Shown: piece after piece, positions 47,333 through 58,883 of the stretch
Layout of the letters: the number at the start of each line of letters is the position of its first letter
Position numbering within the stretch: the stretch's first letter is position 1
Assembly (NCBI GenBank): GCA_945910005.1
Contig: OX246746.1
Location: forward strand, 35,057,638 to 35,121,637
Origin: Isoperla grammatica
Taxonomy: Eukaryota; Arthropoda; Insecta; Plecoptera; Perlodidae
Reading direction: 5' to 3'
DNA: 64,000 bases
Made by a program: the position numbers and the translations under genes
The notes under the pieces: generated by a model
The model's input: only the letters and a program-made list of their open reading frames with translations
Told to the model about the DNA's origin: nothing
The model's database searches: none

Positions 47333-48670
47333 CTGCAACAGTATTAAGCAAAGATAATATCATTATACCATACCATACATGCCAGAAGGGCCAGTAGCTT
47401 TGACCAGGTTTTGGGCTGCCTCCATTCAAACCCATCAAAGAATATTTTAGTTTTTCTCTGAACAAAATACGGAAGGAAGGCTTAGACGGCGAGACAATAC
47501 TTCTTGGTATGGGCCAACAGACACTGTTGGCAGCTCTTCCAATCGTTCAACATCGACACACTGACTATTGGAAAGAGGGTGGAAGGGAGTGCAACAGTGC
47601 CATTATATTTCAAATTGCTAATTTCCGAATTTTGGCCCCAATCTGCCCCTGGCCCCATTCCCCCTCAGGTATCTGGGCAGAGTGGTTCTAGTGGAGGGCA
47701 GAGATAAGCGTAGTCAGTTCATGCGAATGATAGACGCGTTCAGGATGTGAGAGAACCAAGGTCTTTAAACTTGTTGCCATTAATCAGAGCAGTACAGATA
47801 TGTACCAGTATAATGTTTAACCGAAGAGGGTCCCTCCTTGTGATGACCGGTGCTCGCAAAGAGGGCTCATTCCTTCATTCATCTCACATGGCCTTCATCA
47901 TTTTTCCTCTTTCTTCTTCATACTTGCCGGCTCTCTGCGATCCAAATAGGCCCCTACCACTACCACCAAACTTCGAATACGTTATGATGGTCGCGGCAAT
48001 GTGCAATGGACCTCATTTGGCCGACGTCATTTAGGATTGCCCACTATTGAATGTGAAAATATGAAAATATGGGAATTTAGAAATTGCGGTTAAATGCAGA
48101 GGGAAACAGGCATGTCTAACGCGAAGCCCCAGTCGCTGAAGGTGAAACAATTTTGGGTCCTTTAATAGATGTTACAGCCCAGAAAATGAGTTTAGAGATT
48201 TAATATTAGGCCTATCTTAAAGGTGTAGGCCTATGTTTTCTAATGCAAATGATATTTAATGTGGGAGTGGATTTTGGCTGGTTACTTTTTATATTTGTTT
48301 GCATCGTCGCATCTTTCAATCCTGTATTGCATTTAAAAAAAAAACTCAAGTTAAAAACAAAACAAACAACTTTGACTCAGCTTCTATTAATTGGGTTGAA
48401 CATCTATTTCTATTGTGTGACTATTTATTTACTATTAATGAAAACATTCTCTCAACATGAGAAATAGAGTGGCATAGTAAAAAAAAAGTAACCAACTTAT
48501 CATAATTGGGCATATTTTGTGTAGGCCAATGGAGTGTGAATTTACAAAATGTTTGTATTTTCAAACAAAGTGTGAAAATACAGGGAAACTGATTCTCATG
48601 TAGGCCTGGAGTTGATATTGGGTGCAGGAAAAGTGCAATAAAACAACAAATAGTAGGTCTAGGCCTAGGC
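47333..48670. other. Gene A intron 1 (left part); no exon seen
   Basis: At 47829-47870 GATGACCGGTGCTCGCAAAG with AGGGCTCATTCC resembles the Helitron unit at 3290, so a Helitron relic is possible. The open frame near 47747-48034 has no family resemblance. Confidence 0.4.
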
Positions 48671-49250
48671 CAGGGGTCGGCAACTAAATTGTGTATAGTG
48701 CCACCTACCAGTTCTGCGTAATGTACATGGGGCCACAGGTCCGAGCCACTTCTAGTGCGAGAAATTACACCCCTGTTCTTGGGCCAATTTCTTAAAAGTT
48801 GGGCTCGTGTCTTGTAAGATATGCTTAGAACGTCATGCAAGTGGTTATCGGTGATAATTTAATTTTAGTTTTTACCTGATATTGTTCAAATGTACGTAGA
48901 TCCTATCATAACGCACATGTGGATCGCAACTTTACGTAACCCTGGATATTTCTGTTTTGAATCTTTTGATGCATATTTTGTCTAAAACACGTGTGGGCGT
49001 GTCCAGCGGCAGACTTCAGTGGTGAGCAGCAAATCATAATGATCGCGTTAACGTTATCCAAGAATTCTCTGAACTCTCAGTATTCCATATTGTAGAGACA
49101 AGAGCGCTTTTATAAAATTGATTAATTTGATCAACATATCCATACATAGGTCTACATATGTCTAATCATGGTAATGGTTGAAGTTTAAAATATTAACTTG
49201 AATTTTTCTAGCAGTGGGGGAAACTAGGAATAATAATTGCAATTTCCTTA

Positions 49251-49281
<31 letters not shown>

Positions 49282-49321
49282 ATTAGTGGGGGGCCACTGA
49301 AATTAGCCCTGCCAACCCCTG
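48671..49321. mobile_element. Non-autonomous hAT, exact palindromic TSD
   Basis: Left CAGGGGTCGGCAACT and right reverse complement CAGGGGTTGGCAGGG are typical hAT termini. GCCTAGGC lies exactly at 48663-48670 and 49322-49329. 651 bp with a TAAA microsatellite (49253-49282) near the right end and no transposase. Confidence 0.9.
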
Positions 49322-49593
49322 GCCTAGGCTAACAATAATAATAAAAATGTAAGCATGGATTTATTCGTAACTTACATATTATGTGTTATATTAACGAAGT
49401 GTATAAGAAACAAAAAAATTATTAAAAATGGTTATCATAAAGGACTAAAAAATAAGCGGGAGCCGGCCAACACAAATTTTAAGTTCAAAAGAACACCATG
49501 TGTATTAGGCCTAAGGTAGCTCAAGCGATATTGTTTATTTGTTCTAAAACAATCGATCATTTAATTCTATAAACTTCCGAATGTTTGTTATAT

Positions 49594-50254
49594 CGGTAAA
49601 TCTTCCGATTGGGTCCGCGGTCAAAAATCGTTGTAAAATAAACATTAATGAAATTTCGTCATATTATCTGTCCTAAATATATTAAATCTAGTGTACAAAG
49701 TATTTTTTAAGTAGTTTTAATGTTTAAATTTAGTTTATAAGTAAAGAAAATGTGATCTAAGTGTTCGAGATGACAGAAGGAAGAACATTAGACAGCCATT
49801 ACTGATCGCCATCTTTGACGTTCCGGAAGTGTTACGGCAGTGTTGCCAACCATTTTATTTGAGTGGTACAATTTGAAGAAGGCATAAATTTATTTGTAAA
49901 CGAAAGTAGGCCTACGTTTCAAGATGTTTCATAACCTGACCCCCTCACCTTCTTCCTTTCGTGGGATGTCAGGCACTTGGGCAGTCACTTTCAGTGTATG
50001 TCACTTTGGTAGGCCTACGTTGGTATACTACAGAACGTCGGGCGGCAGAAAAAGTATCATGGCGACAATGGGAAAATCCGCCGTCTAAACGCTGTTTTAG
50101 ATCATCGAAAAGGGTAATTTTGAATGTTTTAGCGGACACCAAAACTTGTATGGGTTCATTTTAAACATAAATTTGTCTTTCAGTAAGTGTTTTAAGTACT
50201 TTCCGTGACTGCATTTATGCAAATGAGCCGCGGACCCAATCGGAAGAATTACCG
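49594..50254. mobile_element. TIR element with 6 bp TSD
   Basis: Left CGGTAAATCTTCCGATTGGG and right reverse complement CGGTAATTCTTCCGATTGGG, both continuing TCCGCGG. TTATAT flanks both ends (49588-49593, 50255-50260). 661 bp. Superfamily not assigned. Confidence 0.75.
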
Positions 50255-50898
50255 TTATATCTATTGGTGTAAAATTATTTTAACACCAAAAATTGTATTT
50301 TAAATTAAAAGATTCAAAAGCTCAATAATTGGGCTTATTATCATCAATTAGGCCAAGCCATGTCGGCATTACAACATAGGTCCTAGGCCTAGGGCTAGGG
50401 CCTAGGACAACATTTTGAATATTTTACACATTTTGCACAGAAATTGCTGAACACCTAGGCCTAGGCTAGACCTTCCACAATTTGCAATACCAGTAACGTA
50501 AGAATGGCATTGTGCTTCATAACTATAACACATTTTAGATGTATGGGCTAGGCCTAGGTAGGCTAGGCTATAGGGCTAGGCCTAGGCCTAGGCCTAGGTA
50601 GGCTATAGGCCTACTGAGAAAATTATCCAAACAGTTGCAAAAAAAGGGTTAACCTACTAGAATAATTTATTAGACAACTAGATCGGTGGGCTAGGCTAGG
50701 CCTACATTGTAGACATATAGGCATCGTCACAGACAAAAGACCAAGGCTACGGCAATACACAAATTCCAATCTGCGTCGGTACGCCTAGGTCCTGTGCCTA
50801 GCCTAGGCCCTAGCTCAAGCTTGCATGCAAGGGACACAAATCAGTAGGCCTATTCTATATTTCAAATTATGATGTTAAAATAAATTATTCACGCTTAC

Positions 50899-50925
50899 CT
50901 TAGATGACTTGCGTGTACGTTTCAT
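50899..50925 (-). CDS. Gene A, first coding exon, copy A
   Basis: ATG at 50925, nine codons MKRTRKSSK, donor AAG|GTAAGC; phase 0. The start follows an A-rich context AAAAAC. A short upstream frame (ATGGTTGAGCACATAATG... stop) lies in the leader at about 50970-50944. Copy B at 59298-59324 encodes MKRSRKSTK: of the five base differences three are synonymous and two exchange Ser and Thr, so the peptide character has been kept. This copy is nearest to exon 2. Confidence 0.65.
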
Positions 50926-51024
50926 GTTTTTGTATGAATAAATCAATGTATCATTATGTGCTCAACCATGGTTACGAAGAATTTTGAAAAGAAATGTGAA
51001 ATTATATTAAAGCGTCCGTCTTCA
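50926..51024. promoter_or_regulatory. Possible bidirectional promoter
   Basis: Only 99 bp separate the gene A start (minus) from a plus-strand ATG at 51025. It contains TTTAATATAAT on the minus strand (about 51000-51010). Duplicated in copy B at 59325-59423, where the plus ATG is AAG. Confidence 0.35.
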
Positions 51025-51065
51025 ATGGCGGAACAGGAAGAAGAGACCTCTCCAAACAATGCTGT
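51025..51065 (+). CDS. Candidate divergent first exon
   Basis: ATG GCG opens MAEQEEETSPNNA and reaches GCTGT|GTGAGT, a consensus donor (phase 2); unspliced it stops after 14 codons. In copy B the ATG is AAG and the donor is GCGAGT, so copy B has lost both. Downstream exons were not found. Could equally be transcribed leader of nothing. Confidence 0.3.
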
Positions 51066-51145
51066 GTGAGTAGTTCGGAAAGTTACCAAAAGGAGAACAA
51101 CTAACTAAATTGCGCCAAATTTAAAAGTGTTGTTGTTTGAGGACG

Positions 51146-51733
51146 CCGCTCACAGTAGAAACGAAACGTTTAGAGCTACAGTGTGGGGCCGTGGAGTTGA
51201 GAACAAGAAAATCAGTCGATCTTTCGTCGAACTTGGCATTTTACAAATTATGTACACCCCAAAAACATGAGACGAAATCCCCGAATTCATTACCAGAAGC
51301 CATAACAGAAGTTCAAAGATGCGCACATTTCTTGGAAACCCAACATCTAGTCAAATAATAGGCTTCCACACAACAAACAAACGATTACATTTGATTATTT
51401 TTTGACAATTTCTAGGAAACTGGGGTCGCACTCGGGCTGTACAAACAACATATTATAAATGCAGTGAAAAAAATGCCCTGCGGCGTTCTCAGCTTTGCCA
51501 CGACCCAGTTTAATGACCCTTGTTTGTGTATTGAACAATCGGCTTGTAAAAAAAGATTAACTAGAAAAACACGGTTGCCAATTTTATAATAACGAATGTC
51601 TCCCTTTGAAAGAAAAAGAATTGCAAGGAAATGACAATAGCGCGCTACCTGTTGGTCCCTTAAACCCTATTTCACGGTCTATTAGACAAACGTTGGTGAT
51701 TAGCTCTAAATGTTTCGTTTCCACTATGGGCGG
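51146..51733. mobile_element. TIR element, 588 bp
   Basis: Left CCGCTCACAGTAGAAACGAA and right reverse complement CCGCCCATAGTGGAAACGAA, both continuing AC(G/A)TTTAGAGCTA. Absent from copy B of the duplication, so inserted after it. Confidence 0.75.
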
Positions 51734-52312
51734 ACAGGCTTTACGCCACGAAGCATTGGTACTATGACTGGTGGCAGGGACTATTTTTTCCTTTCTACTC
51801 ATTCCCTCTTGCAGCCTTCCTTCTCTGTCTCCCAATCCTTCAGCCTGGGCTCGCGCTTCAGGTTACACTTGAATCCTCCAATTTTTTCCTGCCCCACTAT
51901 AAATTCACTCAACCCATTCCATTCCGCCGTCGTTCTTTCCAGGGAAAAGTTTAGACCCATATCGGGCCCCCTATATCGCCTCCAACTGGCATCTTCCATC
52001 CACCTCCCTCTATGTCTAGCTCGACTCACTGCCCCGCTCATTTCTCCCTAGCCCTCATCCCTCTTGCTACCCTGTAGGCTACATTTTACCTAGTCTGTGT
52101 CTTTTTCTTCTTTTCTCTAGTTTCTCCCACCCTAGTTTGCTTACCAATGCGGCAACACTATCATACACCTTTCTTCCCTCACCTTCTTCCCTCCATTCCC
52201 TTTTATTTCATTTTCTCAACACTCTCCTTGCCACCCTCTTTTGCACTCGCTCCAGAACCGCCTTGTCCCTGTATGGTGACGTTGCCGGCTTTGAACGCTT
52301 GATGTACATTGG

Positions 52313-52703
52313 GTGCGTTCCGTAACATGTTGAAAATGCTTTGCCACTGGCAATCTCCAGTACGTTAAAGCATATTCTATACGCACGATATACCTACGGA
52401 ACACCTCAAGCATTGGCATAGCTGTTTAGGTGCAAGGTCGTTTTGCCACGCCCACTACATTAGTTTTTAAATAGTGTAGTAAAATTGAAAAGGTTGATAG
52501 TGGCATGAGTCAAATCAATTAAATACACTAGGCTCTAATACATGTGCGAAACATATGATTTTGGTGCAATAGGTTAGGCCCAAGGTTAGGTCCGTTTATA
52601 GAGCGTTTTTAAGATGCTGCCAAATGTTGGAAATGCTCCGCTGAAAACCTCGGGCGTTTTGAACACTTTGAACATGCTCAGGAATCACGTTACGGAACGG
52701 CAC
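52313..52703. mobile_element. TIR element, about 390 bp
   Basis: Left GTGCGTTCCGTAAC and right reverse complement GTGCCGTTCCGTAAC; ATGTTGAAAATGC and GCATTTTCAACAG words lie near both ends. No equivalent in copy B. Confidence 0.55.
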
Positions 52704-53299
52704 GCTTTTAGCATTTTCAACAGCTTCTGGATCGTAGGCCTACCCATTGGTATGTCTATCTTTGACTCGTATGCAAAGCACCAAGGAATCGCATCTCTAA
52801 CCCCATCCCCAACCAACATCCTAATACATTTTCCATCGCCATTATTCTAGTAGCTCGAATCAGAGTAAGTAGCGTTCCTACCACATTCAAATACGAGGAC
52901 CCGAAAGCTGACAAGTCCCTGCTCTTTTTCTGAAGAACGGCAATGTATTTAGAGAAAATAGCCACATTAGGGCACGTCACCAGGATTCAAAACTTGGGAG
53001 GGGGGGCTAAGGAGGGGCTGATAAAATATTCAAGGGGGCTACATCAAAATGTAATGAGGCAGTGCACTGCCAAACTTTCTCACTAGGTAGCGCTATAGCG
53101 CAATAAATCCTTCTTCCAAGGGCTGCTTGACTCTGGTGAAGTATTTGGAAAGTCGGTAGAGGAGATATGAGATGGCTCGCCCAGAAGGTTGTGATGTCAT
53201 AAGCCTGCAATGGGTCACCCCCCCCCCCCCCCCTACCACAGGGTAGACCTTCCCTCCTCCAGGAGGCAACCTGCCTCGGCGGTGGTGGGTTCCAACAGT

Positions 53300-53722
53300 A
53301 AGGGTAATACTTTACTTTTACTGTAATTAAGGCCAGTGTAGGGCACAATGCCCTCTTTAGTCTGATAAGTGATGATTGATGAATGATAATGAGGAATGGA
53401 GGAGGGGAAGCCTGGTACGGGCACGTAGCCTACTCCTGTCGAAAAGTACCAAGAGGACCATTGGCTTTTCGTCCCATCCGAAAGGACAGTGTAACTTTGA
53501 CCAGTCATATGGGTTCCTCCACTAACCTGGACTGCCGAGCAGTTGACGAGAAGAATGAAGCTGTTACACAAGCTTTTGAACCCTCTAATCCACTCTAACC
53601 AACGGTAACTAGTGTTTCAGAGGAGAGTGGTCACCCATCCTCCTCCTGACCTAGCCCGAGGTTGCTTAACTTCGGTGTTCGAATGGAAACCGGTAAAAGA
53701 TGGAAAGCCGTCAAGCCGAGAG
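53300..53722 (-). mobile_element. 5S rRNA-derived SINE, second copy
   Basis: Reverse complement matches the copy at 4743-5161: head with AACACCGAAGTTAAGCAACC and GGAGGATGGGTGACCACTC, shared body with TTTCGGATGGGACG and CTAAAGAGGGCATTGTGCCC, tail TAATTACAGTAAAAGTAAAG. The first 25 bases of the head are diverged. The array of C (53218-53232) lies just beyond. It sits at the left end of the Gypsy element, whose LTR it may have truncated. Confidence 0.85.
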
Positions 53723-53739
53723 ATCGTTCTTGTGTGTGT

Positions 53740-53826
53740 CTTATAAAGTAAACTGTTTGACGGACGTGGGTGTTTTGGATTGTGCTGTTCCCTAAGTTAC
53801 TGTCTCATTACAACTGGCACCCAACA
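53740..53826 (+). other. Gypsy LTR remnant and primer-binding site
   Basis: TATAAAG at 53743 and an end ...TCATTACA followed by AC and TGGCACCCAAC (53815-53825), which has the TGG start and position expected of a tRNA primer-binding site. Only about 80 bp of possible LTR remains before the SINE, far shorter than a usual Gypsy LTR. Confidence 0.4.
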
Positions 53827-53993
53827 TAAATACAGACGGGGTTTTATTTTGGTGGTCGTGTGTTCCACGCTGATAGTTTTCGTTTGTACCACGCTACACG
53901 CGAGTGTTCCACAGTTTCATTTTTTGTTTTACCGTGCTCACGTGTGAGTTCCGTGTGGTGGAATTTTGTCTGTAGCTCGCTACACGGGTGTTC

Positions 53994-54480
53994 TGTCACG
54001 TACGCACGTGCATGGTGATGTACAGCGTACGCGCGTGCATGGTGAAGTACAGCGTACGCGCGTGCATGGTGAAGTACAGCCTACGCACGTGCATGGTGAA
54101 GTACAGCGTATGCGCGTGCATGGTGAAGTACAGCCTACGCACGTGCATGGTGAAGTACAGCGTACGCGCGTGCATGGTGAAGTACAGCGTACGCGCGTGC
54201 ATGGTAAAGTACAGCGTACGCGCGTGCATGGTGAAGTACAGCGTATGCGCTTGCATGGTGAAGTACAGCGTACGCGCGTGCATGGTGAAGTACAGCGTAC
54301 GCGCGTGCATGGTGAAGTACAGCGTACGCGCGTGCATGGTAAAGTACAGCGTACGCGCGTGCATGGTGAAGTACAGCGTACGCGGGTGTATGGTGAAGTA
54401 CAGCGTACGCGCGTGCATGGTGAAGTACAGCATACGCGCGTGCATGGTGAAGTACAGCGTACGCGCGTGCATGGTGAAGA
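53994..54480 (+). repeat. 27 bp tandem repeat, 18 units, at gag start
   Basis: Eighteen units of 27 bp (CATGGTGAAGTACAGCGTAC plus GCGCGTG) with few substitutions. Nine codons per unit, so every frame stays open; the frame that enters gag reads MVKYSVRAC per unit. The last unit supplies the ATG GTG AAG of gag itself (54471). Confidence 0.95.
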
Positions 54481-55691
54481 CGCGCTCGGGACGTCGAACG
54501 ACCGGCGCTGAGATGTCAAACACACAAGTAATTGAACTGATACAGGGGTTACGTGACGACCTGAAAGGGACATGCGACGGCATAACAGCGTCGGTAACGA
54601 CCTTACAGGCGTCTGTGGGCTCTCTGTCAGAGCGGGTGGCGAGCCTGGAACTCTCCACAGCCAGAGGCAGGTCGGACACAAGCCGCGACTCAACGCCCCC
54701 GGCGAACGCTACGGTCACGCCATGTGGGGGCAGACTACAAGCCACAGCTCCAGTTGCCCATATTCGACGAGTATGGCGGACATACCCATCCCTTCGTATT
54801 CACAACGGAGCAAGAAGAGTATACTTCAACGTAGCACGAGTACCCCCTGCTATACAAGATCTCTCTCACAATGGGCCAATTGCGGGGATCAGCTAGGGCG
54901 AGGTATTCGCAGATCGCTTCTTGGCGTTCGGCCAGTTCAAGCAGGCGTTCTTGAACGAATTTTGGGGTCCAACTCAGCAGCGCCAAGTCACGTATGACTT
55001 GTAACATACGGCAAATGCCCTAGACAGTATGAGCATCAGATGGCAGACTATTTTTTATTAATTTTGTCTAAATCTCGCTATCTCATACCGTCGCTTCATC
55101 GACGCTATCGTCGATCACTTCAAACCGGAAGTGACGGCGACCTAGCTGGCCGCCGACAAAACTACCGTAGACAATACGTTCAGGCTGCTATGTCGATTGG
55201 ACAAAGCCAATAAATGGTGTACGAATGCGATCCATATGCCCCAGGTCACAGGCAGACGTCAACGCAGGCGGCGACACCACCAACTGGCGTCAGCAGGCGT
55301 TAGCACCAATATACGACAACAGGGCCGAGCAGCGCTCCACATCGCACCTCAGTGCAGGGCGAGCAACCAACACCCAGTAGGCAACAACGGGGCCGAGCAG
55401 CGCTCCACATCCCACCCCAGTGCTGGGCGAGCAACCAACAACAACGGCCAGTGGCGGACACCCAGTACGCAACAATGTGACCGCTCGACTGAGACGACGT
55501 CGCGAACGCTCGAGCGCAGTCGCCAAATGCGCGCTGTGGGAGTAGACGAGGGCTACGTCGACCCAGGTGATGACTGCGAGCTGAACGACACTCCCACGGA
55601 CGTCGAGCTCAACCACATTACCTCCATGACCACGGACTTGCTCTCAGATGACGACGTCGACACAACACCACGCGTCGCCCCTGAGGTATAG
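54471..55691 (+). pseudogene. Ty3/Gypsy gag, decayed
   Basis: Starts MVKTRSGRRTTGAEMSNTQV, then a Leu-heptad region (LIQGLRDDL...VGSLSERVASLEL) likely to be coiled coil. A premature TAG at 54894 is followed in the same frame by FGQFKQAFLNEFWG, the usual capsid core motif, then another stop. After frameshifts the C-terminal part (55197-55691) has FRLLCRLDKANK, an Arg-rich stretch, a 64 bp internal duplication (about 55320-55440) and an acidic end. No zinc-knuckle CCHC is visible. TAG at 55689-55691 separates it in frame from protease. Confidence 0.75.
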
Positions 55692-58290
55692 GGGGCCGTG
55701 CAGTCGCTCATTCTTATTGATTCAGGGAGTAAAATCTCCTGCGTCTCCCAGACGTTCCTCGACAGCCTCGTCGAAAAGGTCGGAGACCTGCCGCTGTTGC
55801 CAACGCCCAAAATAAAAATATTCGGTGCCATTGGCAACAGCGCACAAACTGCATCGACCTATGTACTACTCACGGTCAACATTGCAGGGGGGGCAGAGAC
55901 GTCCCGTGCATCGTGGTGCCCACTTTATCAAAAATCATCATATTTGGTACTGATTGGCTCCACGACTCGAGAGCGGTGATAAACTTCGAGTCGGCACTCA
56001 TAGTAGTAGACCTACACACCGACAGAACTTCAGTCATGCTTTCGTTCCCCAACACAGTCCTGGAGCGTATGCACATCAACGGGAACCGACTGTACGCCAC
56101 AGCAGAAGAGAATCTTACCTGCCTCAGGGTAGACGACCCAAAGCTACGGGTTTGCGATCCTTCGCCCGCTGCCGCCATAGAAGAACAACCCTGTAATAAA
56201 ATTCATCCCACACGAGCAGAGATTCGAGCCCGCGTGGATGGACTAGTAGGGCTTGAATAGTCAACTAAAGAATGACCTTCAATCACTACTACTCAAATAC
56301 AGAAAAACATTTTCGACAAAACCCGGCTTCACGAATGTTTATGAACACTCGATTAGACTAACGGATGAGGCTCCCTTTAAACAAAAATCCTACCGGGTCC
56401 CTCATGCCTTGCAAACAGCGGTGAGGGAGAAAATCGCGCAAATGTTAGAGGATAACGTAATCGAACGAGCATCTACACAGTATGTCAATCCACTTGTTAG
56501 GCCTACTGTTATTAAAAAAGATGGAACGGTTAGACTCTGTATTGATGCCCGATACCTCAACTCGTGTATGATTAAAGACCACGACACTGCTAGGGAACCG
56601 AAAGAGATGCTGCACCGCTTCGACTCGATTGTCTATCTGTCAACGATCAACTTGACCAGCTCCTACCACCAAGTGCCCCTACGAGAAACAGACCGGAATT
56701 ACAGGGTTTTCTTCATAAAGGGAAGTCGTACCAATTCTGAGTTCTTCCTTTTGGCATTACAATCGCCGTTGCCGGTTTCACGCACTGCCTCGAAATGGTG
56801 CTTGGACTGGAAGTTTCCGACTACACGTCTGTCTACCTAGAAGATCTCCTCCTGGCATCTGAGACGTGGGAAGCCTACATGCGCCACATGGCATCGGTTC
56901 TGGAACGTCAACGACGGGCAAATTTAACGGCCAACTTTGCAAAATCACAATTTTGCCAACCTGAGGTTTTCTTCTTGGGCCACCTACTGACCACCGAGGG
57001 CGTCAAAACGGACCCCCATCAAACACAGGCCATCCAAAACTTTCCCTAGCCATGCAACGTGAAACATCTCCGCGCATTCCTCGGTCTTTGTAACTAGTAC
57101 CGACGGTTTTGCAGCCGATACTCTGACGTCTTGGCACCATTGCACCTTCTTTTGAAATCGTCGAGTAAATGGAAGTCGGAGGACGAGCAGAGGTCTCTTT
57201 CTGCCAAACAAAGGACTTGTTTTTGGACACCATAATGCTGAACCATCCACTGCCGAACACCCGATATTTCCTTCAGGCTGACAGCTCAGCGGTTGTAGTT
57301 GGTGCTAACCTTTACCAACTCGACGTAAGAGGTGATAAGAGAGTGATTGCTTTCCATAGTAAATCTCTTACCAATGCGCAACGTCGCTACACGACCACGG
57401 AGCGAGAGGCGTATGCGATTGTAGTGGCATTCCAGGAATGGCGCACCTACTTGTTGCACTCACCGGTCACCTTGTTAACAGACCATAAATCACTGCCATT
57501 TATCCTTAGTGTCGCTTGAGTAGCAGTCGCATTACCAGATGGGTCCTCCTACTCCAGGAATACGACTTGGTAATAGAGTATTGCCGCGGGGTCGACAACA
57601 TAGTGGCGAACGCTCTGTCGCGATACCCAGCAGATTGCGCGCACGACAACGTGGGCGAAACCTATGACATCACCGCCAAACGTACTTTCATGGTTGCCAG
57701 CCTTTAATTGGCGCTACGGGCTACCCTCCATAGTGAGTTTATCGACTTTACGGTCATGCGGGCTGGGGATGAACAACTGCGACCCATAATACAACGGCTA
57801 ACAACAGGAGCTGTTACGTTAGACGCCCTCCTGGAACGCTTGGCCAGGGTCCACATCATCTATAAGGGCGTCCTCTACAGGAATCACGCCGAGACCACAG
57901 AGACTTGGAGAGTCTGCCTGCCAGCAACAATGGTGACCAGACTCGTCGAGCACTATCACGCGAACCTGGCGCACAGCGGGCCTCACAAGTGTTACGCAGT
58001 CCTGTGCGAATCCTTCACCTGGCCCAACATGGCGCGTAGCATACGACGTATCCTGGCGCCTAGTTAGTTATGCCAAAAGAGCAAAGTAACAAACAAACGC
58101 TACCAGGGGAAATTCACCCTTATCATCCTTGATAGTAAGAGCGACCTAGTGGCCTTAGACTTCTTCGGGCCACTCCCCCGAGGACAACTTGGCATACGGT
58201 TCATCTTCGTCATGGTTGACGTGTTAACGAAACTCGTGCAGCTTTTTCCAATCAAAAAAGCCAACACAGCGACGGTGTTTCGCATGCGGG
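55692..58290 (+). pseudogene. Ty3/Gypsy pol, decayed and truncated
   Basis: Protease with LILIDSGSK (D-S-G active site) at 55704 and IIFGTDWL downstream after a frameshift. RT from about 56253: LLKYRKTFSTKPG, KKDGTVRLCIDARYLN, then a frameshift, and the catalytic box as VYLEDLLLA (first Asp of YxDD is Glu). RNase H: FLQADSSAVVVG, YTTTEREAYAIV, LLTDHKSLPF. Integrase: HYHANLAHSG zinc-binding His pair with its Cys pair disrupted by a stop, then LDFFGPLPRG and VMVDVLTKLVQLFPI of the catalytic core. The core ends before the second half, at about 58290. At least five frame breaks; no 3' LTR found. Confidence 0.85.
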
Positions 58291-58379
58291 GTACCCTGTT
58301 ATGTATTGTTCTAAGGCATTAGATAAACGGAAAAACAATATACATCCATCGAAAATAAGCTTATTGAATCACATGGACT

Positions 58380-58660
58380 TGTGAGCGTTTTCATCAATAT
58401 TTAGTGGGTCTGAAATTTACTCTACACAGACCACAAACTATTGGTTCAGATTCTTGGAGATAAACCTATGTCGGAGCTATCAGTCTAACTACAGAGGTTC
58501 CGCATGAGGATGGTACAGTTCACCTATAACATTCAGCACGTACCAGGGAAGTTATTCTTCACCCCCGACACCCTATCACGTTCTCCCATAAGTGATGAAG
58601 CTCCAGGTCCAAATATCCTTGAGATCAATATCAACCGATCTACGAATTGACTCTGTTATT
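58380..58660 (+). pseudogene. Second Gypsy element fragment (RNase H end)
   Basis: FHQYLVGLKFTL, then after a 2-base loss YTDHKLLVQILGDKPMSE, a stop, and LQRFRMRMVQFTYNIQHV then PGKLFFTPDTLSRSPI. This is the RNase H C-terminus and connection region of a different, K02A2.6-like Gypsy group, not a continuation of the element before it, which already has its own RNase H at 57270-57510. The plus frame to about 58819 has no further family match. Confidence 0.75.
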
Positions 58661-58883
58661 CACAGTTCATTCTCCGATACCACAGTGGCTGCATACCTCG
58701 GTGTCAAAGTCCGTCGATCTGCACTCTACCGGCCTCGTGTCAGTGGAGAAAAGCTCCATAGACCTCCACTGCCGCTAGGCGCTAGATCGACAGACCTTCC
58801 TCGTTGTCTGCGAGAGTAACATAACCTTAAAAACGTGTCAATTCAATTTATTTGACAATAAATTGAACCGTGTAATGTGGGTA

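Larger units (their letters stand above)
50499..53145. repeat. Segmental duplication copy A (gene A promoter region)
   Basis: Collinear with 58884-60502 from ATAACTATAACAC through exon 1 to CTCTGGTGAAGTAT. Copy A is longer because it holds two TIR-element insertions (51146-51733, 52313-52703). Contains a dense cluster of CCTAGGCC palindromes at 50380-50600. Confidence 0.9.

Noticed and set aside
51799..52041. Minus frame MEDASWRRYRGPDMG... present in both duplication copies (also 59601-59837)
   Set aside because: About 8 of 60 residues differ between the copies, as expected for neutral duplicated DNA rather than constrained protein; no splice signals or family match.
53966..54745. Frames reading VHGEVQRTR or CTSPCTRVR over the 27 bp repeat
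   Set aside because: Only the MVKYSVRAC frame connects to a recognisable protein (gag); the others are shadows of the repeat.
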